Source of the DNA: an uncultured Verrucomicrobia subdivision 3 bacterium
GTDB lineage: Bacteria; Verrucomicrobiota; Verrucomicrobiia; Limisphaerales; UBA11358
Direction of reading: 5' to 3'
NCBI GenBank assembly: GCA_903875465.1
Contig: CAIQWB010000099.1
Coordinates: 62,001 to 126,000 of the forward strand
DNA: 64,000 bases
Below are positions 19,594 through 28,821 of the stretch, in pieces (position 1 is the stretch's first letter; each line of letters opens with the position of its first letter). The notes under the pieces were generated by a model, which had not been told where the DNA came from, did not search any database, and saw only the letters and a list, made by a program, of their open reading frames with translations. A program made the position numbers and the translations under genes.

Positions 19594-20892
19594 CTATTTT
19601 AACCATGCCACAACTTTCTCGCCGGACCAAATATCTTCCACTTTCTGCCGCTCGCGGGCGGCGGCAAATTGGGTTCCCCGCACCAATATTTCGGGGATGA
19701 GCGGCCGCGTGTTATAGTTGGAAGCCATCACAAAGCCATAGGCCCCCGCACTCAAGAGCGCCAGATAATCGCCCTCGCCCACCCGGGGCAGGGGCCGGTC
19801 CTTGCAGAAATAATCGCCGGACTCGCAAATGGGACCCACCACATCGGAACTGATCCGCGCCCCGCCTTTTTTCGCCAGCGGCACAATTTCGTGAAACGCG
19901 TCGTAAAAGGCCGGCCGGATCAAATCATTCATGGCCGCATCCACAATCACAAAATTTTTCTGCCCCGTGCGCTTCACGTACTCGACCCGGGTTACCAAAA
20001 CACCCGCATTGCCCACAATAAAGCGACCGGGTTCAATCAGGATGCGCAGGCCCAGCGGTTGCAGCAAGGGCAGCAGCTTGTCCGCATAAAGTGCCGGGGT
20101 TAAAATCCCCTTGGCCGCCGGCGAGGACCACCATTGGCGCGGTCCGCTGTCCAGCGCGGTGTTATAGACAATACCCAATCCACCTCCCGGACTGAAAAAT
20201 TCCAGTTTGTGTTTGGCCGCCAGTTTTTGCACCAGGGGCGTAACCTTGGTCACGGCCTGTTCGTACGGCTCCACATGGGTCAGTTGCGACCCGATGTGCA
20301 TTTGCACGCCGCGCAACCAGATGTTCGGCAGTTTGCTGGCGCGGGCGTACACCGCCTCCACCTGCTCAAATTGAATGCCGAATTTGTTTTCATAAGTGCC
20401 GGTGGTGATCTTGGCGTGGGTGTCCGCCGCAATGTTGGGGTTCACCCGCACCGCGATGGGGGCCCGCTTCTTCAACCGCCCCGCCACCCGGTTAATGCGC
20501 ACAATTTCCGGCTCGCTCTCCACGTTGAACGAGTAAATGCCTTTGCGCAACGCAAACTCGATTTCGGCCTCGGTCTTGGCCACGCCGGCAAAAACACATT
20601 TCCGCGGATCGCCGCCCGCCGCAATCACGCGCTGGAGTTCCCCGCTGCTGACCACATCAAACCCGCTGCCCAAATTGGCCAGCACCCGCATGACCGAGAG
20701 GTTGGAATTCGCCTTCATGGCGAAACAAACCAAATGATCCAGCGGCGCCAGGGCCTGATCCAACTTTTGAAAATGATCCGTCAGGGTGTTTTGGGAATAG
20801 ACATAGAATGGCGTGCCAAATTTTTCGGCGAGTGCCGCCAGTTCCACACCTTCGCAAAACAGTTGTTTGCCGACATATCGAAAATCATGCAT
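19594..20892 (-). CDS. lysA: Diaminopimelate decarboxylase
   Basis: LysA converts meso-diaminopimelate to lysine using PLP. The PLP lysine is in CFAMKANSNLSV (Lys60). HIGSQLTHVEPY, the phosphate-binding SPGGGLGI, EPGRFIVGNAGVL and the active-site CESGDYFCKDRPLP follow in family order. 432 residues is full length. It is the first gene of a short operon with the FIST gene. The upstream side is a long gene-free region, where its promoter should lie. Confidence 0.97.
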   Translation of the reverse strand: MHDFRYVGKQLFCEGVELAALAEKFGTPFYVYSQNTLTDHFQKLDQALAPLDHLVCFAMKANSNLSVMRVLANLGSGFDVVSSGELQRVIAAGGDPRKCVFAGVAKTEAEIEFALRKGIYSFNVESEPEIVRINRVAGRLKKRAPIAVRVNPNIAADTHAKITTGTYENKFGIQFEQVEAVYARASKLPNIWLRGVQMHIGSQLTHVEPYEQAVTKVTPLVQKLAAKHKLEFFSPGGGLGIVYNTALDSGPRQWWSSPAAKGILTPALYADKLLPLLQPLGLRILIEPGRFIVGNAGVLVTRVEYVKRTGQKNFVIVDAAMNDLIRPAFYDAFHEIVPLAKKGGARISSDVVGPICESGDYFCKDRPLPRVGEGDYLALLSAGAYGFVMASNYNTRPLIPEILVRGTQFAAARERQKVEDIWSGEKVVAWLK

Positions 20893-22701
20893 TGCTTTGG
20901 CAGTGTAAGGATTTCCGGGCGAAATTCAATGGTTTATCCGCAGGAACGAAGGCCGCCTTGGCCATGCGCCAAACTCTTTCCCACCCCTGGCTTGGCCCCT
21001 GAAAAGTACTGGAACTTCCCAACTCGCGACCGATGCTTCCCCGACCCCCTTCGGGAGTTGGGCAAAGCGGCCGTTTTGGGACGCACTCAAATTTTTTGGT
21101 CGGACCGATTCGGACTTAGTCGCAACGTGGGGTGGGACCAGCGGCTGGGTTCTCGGGTCTGGGCCGGGGAAAGGGTCTGATTTACCTTGGGGAGCTTCAT
21201 TCATACTTTCTATGGGTGGATATAGTGGGATAGAGGGGGAGAGAGGCGCAAGGTGCGGGGCGCGGGGCGCGGGGCCAAAAGGCTGGCTCCGGGCTCCGCG
21301 TCGGAAATGGCGCGGTAACCGGCAGGCGAAGTCGCCTGCCCCACGCTTTGCGACCGGCCGCGCCACCCATGATATCCACCGGATCTTCATCCCGGCCGAA
21401 TGTAACCGGGGAAGGTGGACATCCGCTGTCCAGGGTTCCAAAAAAGTCAAAATACTTTTAAACAGCCAAGGGGCGCCTGGGGGAGAATTTATGGCCGGAT
21501 AAGTGGGCAAAACATTGAGAAGAATTACCCGCCAATCGCACAAATTCCACGAATAACCCCACCCGGACCACTTCCCCATTCGTGTCATTCTTGCGATTCG
21601 TCGGCAAACTCCGCCTCACCGGGAGCTCAGCCCAACATGCTAAAGTTTGGGGTGAAGCCCCGGGAAGAGCGCCCCCACCTCTTCACTGCCGTGAAAGGGA
21701 GGGGCACATCCAAGGCGACATCCCTCCGAATAACCAACGCCGCTCAAGATTTGGCATGAAACGTCCGCCGTCGTTCCAACCCGGCTTGGTATCCCAGGTG
21801 CATTTTTGGCATAAACCGCTCCTGCCGGACCCCGTCTGCACTGTCCGCTTCGTTACAGAATTAACCAAAAACAAGCAATTCCTGATGGTTGCGCTTTTTT
21901 TAGTGATATTGCGCAGCGCCAATGGGAAAAATCGGCAATGCGGAAAACAAGGCTCCGCACCATGGCGTGCTTTCGACTCAATCGCCTTCCCAATGGCTCT
22001 GTTTGACAAAATCCTGCCGCCAACCTATGCTCATCAGAAGAGTGGTTTTGCCTGGGGGCTTTTTCCGATCGCCCCTGCCGGGCCGGCGGGGACGCCTGGG
22101 CGCGTTGGGCCGCCGCCGGATCTTTGACATCTCCATTCGCCCCCAGGCGAATCCGGATTAAACCAGGTTAATCCGGGCTATTCCGGGTTTGAAAAAAAAT
22201 AACAAAGGCCAGCCCGCCAGCAGACTGAGAACACCAACCCGCGCCCCCATCCGCCATAACTGCATGCGAAGCCGCCACCACCCCGGCGGGGTGACGGTTA
22301 ACTTCAGCCAAATCCAAGTGAATCGCACCTAATCGTGCCTTTGCCAAGGTTTGCCATCGCCCTGGCCGGTGGACTTGGTAGGTCCCCTGCCGTCTAGCGC
22401 TGTAAAGCCCCTCCCTAACCAGTAAAACCATAGCCAGTCATTGAAAATTTATCGACTGCATCATATCCCAGAAAAATCCCGTCAAGTCCCGTCAAGCCCC
22501 CCCACGGCCTTACGCCCGGTTCGGCTCCCGCTCCCACGAAATATTGCAAAATCCTTCATGTGCAACGTTTTGGTTAAATTGCATTGCGGCTGCAATGGCC
22601 TCCTTTTTGGCTGCGAGATTTAGCAGAATTTAATTCTCCCCAAATTAACCAAAATTGGTCAAAATCAACCATGTTTTAGAAAAGTGCCGCAAAATTGGTT
22701 G
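20893..22701. other. Gene-free region of about 1.8 kb with hairpin-forming repeats
   Basis: No supported gene. The open frames here have no family resemblance and implausible composition. Visible structures are the perfect palindrome GGCAGGCGAAGTCGCCTGCC at 21321-21340, a smaller GGACA/TGTCC hairpin at 21417-21431, GC-rich simple sequence near 21250-21290 (repeated gcggggcgc), and the stem CCGGATTAA/TTAATCCGG with a 6-base loop at 22153-22176. The part nearest 20893 presumably holds the lysA promoter. Confidence 0.6.
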
Positions 22702-22717
22702 TGGCATGTAACCTGCT
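22702..22717 (+). promoter_or_regulatory. Sigma-54 (-24/-12) promoter of the PEP-CTERM gene
   Basis: TGGCATGTAACCTGCT matches the RpoN consensus TGGCACG-N4-TTGCW at all but two positions. The invariant GG and GC have the correct spacing, and the -12 GC lies about 32 bases before the ATG, giving a short leader. Just upstream, AT-rich sequence contains ACCAAAATTGGT-like inverted repeats (22644-22700) that could be activator sites. Sigma-54 control of PEP-CTERM genes by the PrsK/PrsR system is known in other bacteria. Confidence 0.65.
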
Positions 22718-22747
22718 TTGGATTTAACGGATTTGAGACAAGCCCTA

Positions 22748-23818
22748 ATGCAATTGAGAGTGGTCCGGATAAAAGCTCTGCGCAAGTGCTGGCGGATCGC
22801 TGTGTCTTGGTCGTGTTTGCTCGCTTGTTTGTTTTGCACCACTTCGGCCTTGGCCGCCTCTACCGCTCCCCAAACACCGGGCGACTCACGATTGGCCACT
22901 CTGGCGAATCTTGGTTCCACCCTCCAGGTAAATTCCGCAAATGACTTTGGCGTGGCCATAAGTTCCCGCGAAAGTTGGGGGAAATTCGCCGTAAAGGTAA
23001 TGCCTTCCGGAGATCAAGTTCCTCCGCCGGCCGCTGTGGCGCCAGCCGCCCTTGGCTCCGCATTAAATTTGAACCTGCATTTGGCAGGCATTTCGGCACC
23101 GCCCGTCTTGAACTATTCCCAGCCAGTAATCGCCCCGAATGCCCTTGACTTGAGCTTGGCCACCACGCCCGCCTCAACCGGCCAGGAACGGGTTTCCAAG
23201 CGGAGTTTGGCTCCTGGCAACCCGCTCAAGTGCCTCAGTCTTGGCCGTTTCTGCAACCAATTGTTCGACCCGGCTCAGTTGGAAACGTCGACTCGCAACC
23301 TCCAAAATCAGCAATGGACCCAAGCACTTGATAGCGCTGATGGTGCTTTTGCATTAAACCACATCGCCGCGAGTATCAACTTGGCCAAAGGGCCGGCCGG
23401 CATCAATCAATTTTGCAATCAGCCTGGCTCCAGCTCGATTACGTCTGCGGATTTGATGGATTTAGGAAATCTCAGTCCGTCATTGGCCTTGAAGTTCTGG
23501 CAGCTCGCCCAGGTCGTCAATGGGAGCAAATTGGTTCCAAATCAAGATGGCTCTGGCGGTGAACGGCTGAGCGCCAGCGTCGTCGTCTGCAAGAATCTGA
23601 ACAGCCCATACCTGTTCCTGAATATTCTGGATCAATGGGGTGATGGCGGACAGAATTATGAAACCGCCGTGCTGGCGGTCGATATTGGCAAGGCTCTCCA
23701 GCAGGCATTAATCACCACCCCGGAGCCCTCCCTTTACTTGACTTTGGGTGGTTTTTTACTTTTAGCCGTAGGCGCCAAACGGCGGATGGATCGCCTTGCA
23801 TCTGCGATTCTTGAATAA
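22748..23818 (+). CDS. PEP-CTERM sorting domain protein
   Basis: The C-terminus has the full sorting signal: TTPEPSLYLTLGGFLLLAVG followed by the basic tail AKRRMDR, a target for an exosortase that cuts and anchors or releases proteins in exopolysaccharide-producing Gram-negative bacteria. The N-terminus has a signal peptide (CWRIAVSWSCLLACLFC, then SALA). The 300-residue passenger is Asn/Leu/Ala-rich and was not recognised. I use the ATG at 22748; a TTG 30 bases upstream would overlap the sigma-54 promoter. No exosortase gene is in the window, so it must act in trans. Confidence 0.85.
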   Translation: MQLRVVRIKALRKCWRIAVSWSCLLACLFCTTSALAASTAPQTPGDSRLATLANLGSTLQVNSANDFGVAISSRESWGKFAVKVMPSGDQVPPPAAVAPAALGSALNLNLHLAGISAPPVLNYSQPVIAPNALDLSLATTPASTGQERVSKRSLAPGNPLKCLSLGRFCNQLFDPAQLETSTRNLQNQQWTQALDSADGAFALNHIAASINLAKGPAGINQFCNQPGSSSITSADLMDLGNLSPSLALKFWQLAQVVNGSKLVPNQDGSGGERLSASVVVCKNLNSPYLFLNILDQWGDGGQNYETAVLAVDIGKALQQALITTPEPSLYLTLGGFLLLAVGAKRRMDRLASAILE

Positions 23819-23898
23819 CCCGTAATTTACCCGTCAAGGACCTCTTCAATTGGATCCTTTAAGCCAGGTCCCATATGTTTTTGTTCTGGGCGCGTGAA

Positions 23899-24579
23899 TT
23901 AGCCCTGGCAAATTTCCCGGGCCGTAATGTGGGTCAAGTCCGGCACCGCCCAGTCAGGTTGTTGCGCCTGTAGCTCGGCCAGCGTTGACCCGCCGGTAGC
24001 CACCGCCAGCACTTTGGCGTTGATGAACCGTCCACAGCGAATGTCAAAGGGTGTGTCGCCAATCACCACCACTTCCGCAGGTTTCAGTTGGGGATCCAGC
24101 ACCCGGCGAGCCCGGTCGAAAGCGGCGGCGGCGATGTGGTTGCGATCCTCACTGTCATCCGCAAACCCACCGAATGCAAAATAATCCCACAGCCCAAAGC
24201 GGCGCAGTTTGATTTCCGCACCCAATTGAATGTTACCCGTGAGCAGGCCCAGGCAGGGCGGTTGGGGCAGGGCCATTAGGTCTTGCAACAGTTCGAACAC
24301 CCCGCGACACGCCTCCCCCGCACTTTTAGCCACGATATGATCCAGCCAGAAGACGTAACGGTCAAAAAACTGCCGGAAATGTTCCGGCGATTCATTGAGG
24401 CCGTGCAATTTGAAAAATTCCCGGACCAGGCTGACATCGGTGCGGCCGGCAAACTTCATTTTTTCGGTGCCGTGGTGGAGATTGAACTCCGTGGCAAAAG
24501 TACGGTTAAACGCCAGCGTCCCCGCCCCACCGGTGTGGACGAGGGTGCCATCAATATCAAATAATACGAGCCGAACCAT
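23899..24579 (-). CDS. HAD-superfamily hydrolase, phosphoglycolate phosphatase-like
   Basis: Motif I is VLFDIDGTLVHTGG with the nucleophile and acid/base aspartates. A helical cap follows, then motif II as GLLTGN and motif III with EVVVIGDTPFDIRCG. This is the Gph/PhnX-like subclass with an alpha-helical cap, which hydrolyses small phosphate esters; the exact substrate cannot be read from sequence. The frame is open about 80 codons upstream, but MVRLVLFDIDGT is a standard start and the upstream part has no HAD character, so I use the ATG at 24579 (226 residues). Confidence 0.9.
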   Translation of the reverse strand: MVRLVLFDIDGTLVHTGGAGTLAFNRTFATEFNLHHGTEKMKFAGRTDVSLVREFFKLHGLNESPEHFRQFFDRYVFWLDHIVAKSAGEACRGVFELLQDLMALPQPPCLGLLTGNIQLGAEIKLRRFGLWDYFAFGGFADDSEDRNHIAAAAFDRARRVLDPQLKPAEVVVIGDTPFDIRCGRFINAKVLAVATGGSTLAELQAQQPDWAVPDLTHITAREICQG

Positions 24580-24927
24580 GAGCAAATACCTTACTGGCCG
24601 GGCGGTACGGAGGCAATCATGTTCCATCTCGCACCCAGGGCGGTGGCCACCCGGTGCCAATTCTATATGCGAACCCGCCTTGGAAAAAAGGGCGGAGACA
24701 AACATTAAATCCGCCTCCCCCCAGTTTCGGCACTGACCACTGGCCCCGGTCCTGGCGGACCCGACCCGCAAAAATGCGCGGTGCAGGCTTGCTGCGGCGG
24801 GGCAATTTAGGAACATTTCCCCAGGCTTGCATCATGATGAACACTTTTTGGTGGTTTTTGTCTGTTGGTTGAAGCGTTTTGGCATTGACGATGGCGATGA
24901 ACCCTTAACAATTTTGACGGTTTGGCT
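24580..24927. other. Intergenic region between divergent HAD and BatD genes
   Basis: About 350 bases with no supported gene, expected to carry the divergent promoters for the phosphatase gene and the Bat operon. No clear -35/-10 or -24/-12 pair was seen. Confidence 0.5.
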
Positions 24928-26742
24928 ATGAAATTAAACATGCCGGGTCTCTGGACCCGTGGACAACCCTGGCGCACGCTTTTGGGGGCGCTGGTGGCCG
25001 GCCTTTTTCTTTGGACCAACTTGGTTTCGGCCACGACATTTACCACGTCGTTGGACCGGGATACGATTGACTTGGGGGAAAGGGCCACTTTGGATTTGAC
25101 GTTTGAGGGTGGCGGCCCGCAAGGTACCCCCGCATTGCCCAATATTCCCGGGTTGAACCTGGCCTATGTGGGACCCTCCAGCCAGTTTAGTTTTGTCAAT
25201 GGCCAGACCAGTTCGACCATTACACACCATTTTAGTGTTACCCCCCAGCGGCTCGGAGTTTACACGATTCCCACCCTGAGTGTGGAAATTGATGGCACCG
25301 TTTATAACAGCCAGCCTTTAAAACTGACGGTTTCCCAACCCAATACCCCCAGCCAGGCGGACATGAATTCGGGTTCGGAGGTGGCCTTTGCCAAAGTGGT
25401 GATGCCCACCGCAGATCATCTTTACGTGGGCCAGGCCACCTCTGCCGAATTGCAGATCTGGTTGCGCGATGATGTGCAAAACTTTGGCAACCTGCAAATG
25501 ACGGGGCTGCCAGCCGATGGATTTAATGTGGGTAAACTAACCGAGCGCCCCCGGCATCGGACCCAAGCAGGCAACCGGGTTTACACAATTATCCCCATTG
25601 CCATCCCCCTCACGGCCATTAAAAGTGGCACGCTCACCCTGGGACCGCTGACTGCGCAAATGGTGATTGTTCTCCCGGGCCGGTCCGGTCAGGGTGGCGA
25701 TCCATTCTTCCGGCAATTTTTCAACACGGGCGAACAAAAGCAAATCACGCTGACCACGGACACCAATAGTATTGAAGCCCTGCGGTTGCCGGCGAACCCC
25801 CCCGCCGGTTTCACCGGAGCCATTGGCCGCTTCAAAATGACTGTGACCGAGGGGCCCACGAATGTTGCCGCCGGCGATCCGATCACCTTGCGAGTGCGGC
25901 TGGAAGGCCAGGGTGCCTTGGATACCATCAGCCTCCCCGACTTTTCCACTTGGAATGGCTTTAAGAGTTACCCGGCCACCTCGAAAACGGAATATTCCGA
26001 CCAGCAGGCGCAAGCTGGGGTCAAGACCTTCGAGCAAATCGTCACTCCCCAAAACCCGGAGGTGAAGGAATTGCCCGCCTTTTCCCTGAGCTATTTTGAT
26101 CCGGAATTAAGGGCCTATCAGACGCTCAACCAGCCAGCCCTGCCGATCAGTGTGCGTTCCGCCGGCGCGGCCCCGGTTCCGAGCATCGTCGCATCCAAGC
26201 CCGCCGGCGCGGAAAATACGGCCGCGCAATCGGATGTTTTGCCGATCAAACAGGGATTGGGGGCACTGGTGGCCACGCGCGCCCCGCTCCTGGTTCAACC
26301 CGGATTTCTGGCCCTCCAGTGCGTGCCGGTGCTGGCATTTTTAAGCGCCTTGATCTGGCGCCGACGCGTGGAAAATCTGGCCAACAATCCCCGGCTGCGC
26401 CGGCAGCGGGCCGTGGCCCAATTGGTGCAGGCTGGCTTGTTGGATTTACGCAAACTGGCGGCGGAAAATAATTCCGAGCAATTTTTTGCCACCCTGTTCC
26501 GCTTGTTGCAGGAACAATTGGGTGAACGCCTCGATTGTCCGGCCACTGCCATCACGGAGTCCGTGGTCGATGACCGGTTGAGCGCCCTCAAATTGCCCGC
26601 CAGCGTCCTCACCGGCCTGCGTGATTTGTTTCAATTATGCAACCAGGCACGGTACGCGCCTGTGCGGGATCCGCAGGAACTGGCTGCCGTGGCGGCCAAA
26701 TTCGAAGCCAGCATCCGTGAACTTCAATCGGTGAAAGCATGA
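24928..26742 (+). CDS. batD: BatD family protein (oxygen tolerance)
   Basis: BatD is a periplasmic/inner-membrane protein of the Bacteroides aerotolerance (Bat) locus. The protein has a signal sequence (LGALVAGLFLWTNLVSA), repeated beta-sandwich regions typical of BatD (DRDTIDLGERATLDLTFEGG; QATSAELQIWLRDD; AGDPITLRVRLEGQGALD), one C-terminal membrane span near residues 465-485, and a cytoplasmic helical tail of about 120 residues. The start is the ATG giving MKLNMPGLW. It is the first gene of an eight-gene cluster and overlaps the next gene by 4 bases (ATGA). Confidence 0.88.
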   Translation: MKLNMPGLWTRGQPWRTLLGALVAGLFLWTNLVSATTFTTSLDRDTIDLGERATLDLTFEGGGPQGTPALPNIPGLNLAYVGPSSQFSFVNGQTSSTITHHFSVTPQRLGVYTIPTLSVEIDGTVYNSQPLKLTVSQPNTPSQADMNSGSEVAFAKVVMPTADHLYVGQATSAELQIWLRDDVQNFGNLQMTGLPADGFNVGKLTERPRHRTQAGNRVYTIIPIAIPLTAIKSGTLTLGPLTAQMVIVLPGRSGQGGDPFFRQFFNTGEQKQITLTTDTNSIEALRLPANPPAGFTGAIGRFKMTVTEGPTNVAAGDPITLRVRLEGQGALDTISLPDFSTWNGFKSYPATSKTEYSDQQAQAGVKTFEQIVTPQNPEVKELPAFSLSYFDPELRAYQTLNQPALPISVRSAGAAPVPSIVASKPAGAENTAAQSDVLPIKQGLGALVATRAPLLVQPGFLALQCVPVLAFLSALIWRRRVENLANNPRLRRQRAVAQLVQAGLLDLRKLAAENNSEQFFATLFRLLQEQLGERLDCPATAITESVVDDRLSALKLPASVLTGLRDLFQLCNQARYAPVRDPQELAAVAAKFEASIRELQSVKA

Positions 26743-27512
26743 AAGCCAGACCTTTTATTTTGCTTCTTTCCCTGACCGTTTGGTCGTGGGTTGCCCCGGT
26801 GCTCCAGGCGGCCGGGCCGGAATTGTCGGCGGGTTTTGACGCGGCTAACAAACTTTATGCCCAGGGCAAATTTGCCGAAGCTGCCCGGGCATATGATCAA
26901 ACCCTGCAACAGGCCGCGTCCAGCGGCACGGCCTCGGCCGCTTTATTCTTCAACGCAGGCAACGCGGAGTTCAAACTTGGCCAGCTCGGTCGCGCCATTG
27001 CCAGCTACCGGCACGCAGCACTGCTCAATCCCCGGGACAGCGAGATTCAGGGGAACCTCGATTTTGTACGCAACCAGGTCCAGGGGGCTTCGGTGCGGCC
27101 CGCGCGCTGGCAAAACTGGATAAGCATACTCACCCTCAATGAAGGTACCCTGCTCACCGCGGCCGCATTTTGGCTTTGCCTGGGTTTGTGGACCGCCCGT
27201 CAGCTCCGGCCGGCACTGGCTCCGCGCTTGCGGGGATTCTCCCTCGCCGCCTTGCTGGCCGCTGTGCTCTGCGGGGGCATCCTGGCCGTGCAAGCCACCG
27301 CGCATTTTAATCCCCCAACCGCTGTGGTGATCGCCGCCAACAGCCTCGCGCGCAGTGGGCCGTTTGACGATGCGCAAACCGTCTTTGCCCCGCATGATGG
27401 CGCCGAGTTGTCTGTGATCGATTACCACGACGACTGGGTACAAGTCACGGATGGTTCTGGCAAAATCGGCTGGCTGCCCCGCAAGCTGGTGGCCCTGTTG
27501 CCGGGGGCCTGA
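26739..27512 (+). CDS. BatE-like TPR/SH3 membrane protein
   Basis: A signal peptide is followed by tetratricopeptide-type helices (FDAANKLYAQGKFAEAARAY, FFNAGNAEFKLGQLGRAIAS), two membrane spans (about 125-145 and 160-185), and an SH3-like C-terminus with VTDGSGKIGWLPRKLVALLP. This is the architecture of BatE proteins, which are thought to scaffold the Bat complex in the periplasm. The start codon overlaps the batD stop. Assignment rests on architecture and position in the operon. Confidence 0.82.
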   Translation: MKARPFILLLSLTVWSWVAPVLQAAGPELSAGFDAANKLYAQGKFAEAARAYDQTLQQAASSGTASAALFFNAGNAEFKLGQLGRAIASYRHAALLNPRDSEIQGNLDFVRNQVQGASVRPARWQNWISILTLNEGTLLTAAAFWLCLGLWTARQLRPALAPRLRGFSLAALLAAVLCGGILAVQATAHFNPPTAVVIAANSLARSGPFDDAQTVFAPHDGAELSVIDYHDDWVQVTDGSGKIGWLPRKLVALLPGA

Positions 27513-27583
27513 CCGGCTGGGCTTGAAAATTTTGAACAACCGCCCCATTCTCCTGTCCATCAGTCTGTAAAATCTGAATCCAA

Positions 27584-28573
27584 ATGAATACCGGAATCTC
27601 CGCCATCAATGAAGCGGTCAAGGACGCCAGTGCGTTCACCCAACCGCTGTTTAATGAACTCGGCAAGGTCGTCGTCGGGCAGCAATACCTCGTCGAACGG
27701 CTCGTCATTGGTCTCTTGGCTAATGGCCACGTGCTCCTCGAAGGCGTGCCCGGCCTGGCCAAAACCTTGTCCGTCAAATCCCTGGCCGCGACCCTGTCCG
27801 TCAAGTTCTCCCGCCTGCAATTCACCCCGGACATGCTGCCGGCCGATGTCGTGGGCACCCAGATCTACAATCCGCAGTCCGGCGGCTTCACCACGCGCAA
27901 AGGCCCGGTGTTTGCCAACCTGGTACTGGCCGATGAAATCAACCGCGCACCCGCCAAGGTGCAAAGCGCCCTGCTTGAGGCCATGCAGGAAAAACAAGTC
28001 ACCATTGGCGACCAGACTTACAAACTGGAGGAGCCATTCCTGGTCCTGGCCACGCAAAACCCCATTGAGCAGGAGGGCACCTATCCACTGCCCGAGGCTC
28101 AGGTGGACCGCTTCATGCTCAAACTGAAGATCGGGTATCCCTCCCGAGCGGAAGAACGGCAGATTCTGGACATGATGGCGAGAACCGCCGGCACGCCCAC
28201 GTGCAAACCCGTGGTGGACACCCAGCAGATCCTGCGGGCCCGCGAGGTGATCAACGACATCTATGTGGATGACAAGGTCAAGGATTACATCGTGGACCTG
28301 GTCTGCGCCACCCGCGATCCCGACCATTACAAAATCGCCGTGAAAGAATTTATCCAACTCGGCGCCTCGCCCCGCGCCACCATCGCCCTCACCCTGGCCG
28401 CCAAGGCGTACGCCTTCCTGAAAGGCCGTGGTTACGTGACCCCGCAGGATGTGAAGAGCATCGGCATGGATGTGCTCCGCCACCGCGTGGCCATCACCTA
28501 CGAGGCCGAGGCCGAGGAAAAAACCAGCGAAATCGTCATCCAGAAAATTTTTGATGAACTGCCCGTGCCGTGA
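27584..28573 (+). CDS. MoxR family AAA+ ATPase
   Basis: MoxR ATPases act as chaperones that load cofactors or remodel VWA-domain partners. Walker A is GVPGLAKT (54-61) and Walker B VLADEINRAPAKVQSALLEA. VLATQNPIEQEGTYPLPEAQ supplies sensor 1 and the arginine region; the C-terminal lid has SPRATIALTLAAKA. 329 residues is normal. The encoded partners (DUF58 and two VWA proteins) follow directly, as in other MoxR/Bat loci. It lies 71 bases after the BatE-like gene. Confidence 0.96.
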   Translation: MNTGISAINEAVKDASAFTQPLFNELGKVVVGQQYLVERLVIGLLANGHVLLEGVPGLAKTLSVKSLAATLSVKFSRLQFTPDMLPADVVGTQIYNPQSGGFTTRKGPVFANLVLADEINRAPAKVQSALLEAMQEKQVTIGDQTYKLEEPFLVLATQNPIEQEGTYPLPEAQVDRFMLKLKIGYPSRAEERQILDMMARTAGTPTCKPVVDTQQILRAREVINDIYVDDKVKDYIVDLVCATRDPDHYKIAVKEFIQLGASPRATIALTLAAKAYAFLKGRGYVTPQDVKSIGMDVLRHRVAITYEAEAEEKTSEIVIQKIFDELPVP

Positions 28574-28821
28574 CGATTAGGTGGCAGCTGGCCGTCAATT
28601 GACCGCCATCGCCCGCCTCAACGTGTTATTTGGCGAACGTTTTCAATGGTTTTGCAAGTAATGATAAAAAACATGCATCCGGGCCAGCCCTGCTGGATTT
28701 TCCGCGCGGCGGTAGCTCATTCGACGCGGTTGGGCCAAGGCGGGGTGCGACCATTGCCAGGCCCGGCTATGCGCCCCTCCCTTGCCTCATTCCTCATACA
28801 TAATTCAGCCTTCGTCCTCCC

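Noticed and set aside
20926-21588. A minus-strand open frame of 220 codons upstream of lysA
   Set aside because: Pro/Arg/Ser-rich with no domain; it runs through palindromic and simple-sequence stretches.
21582-22127. A plus-strand open frame of 181 codons in the gene-free region
   Set aside because: Mixed, low-complexity composition, no recognisable domain and no ribosome-binding site.
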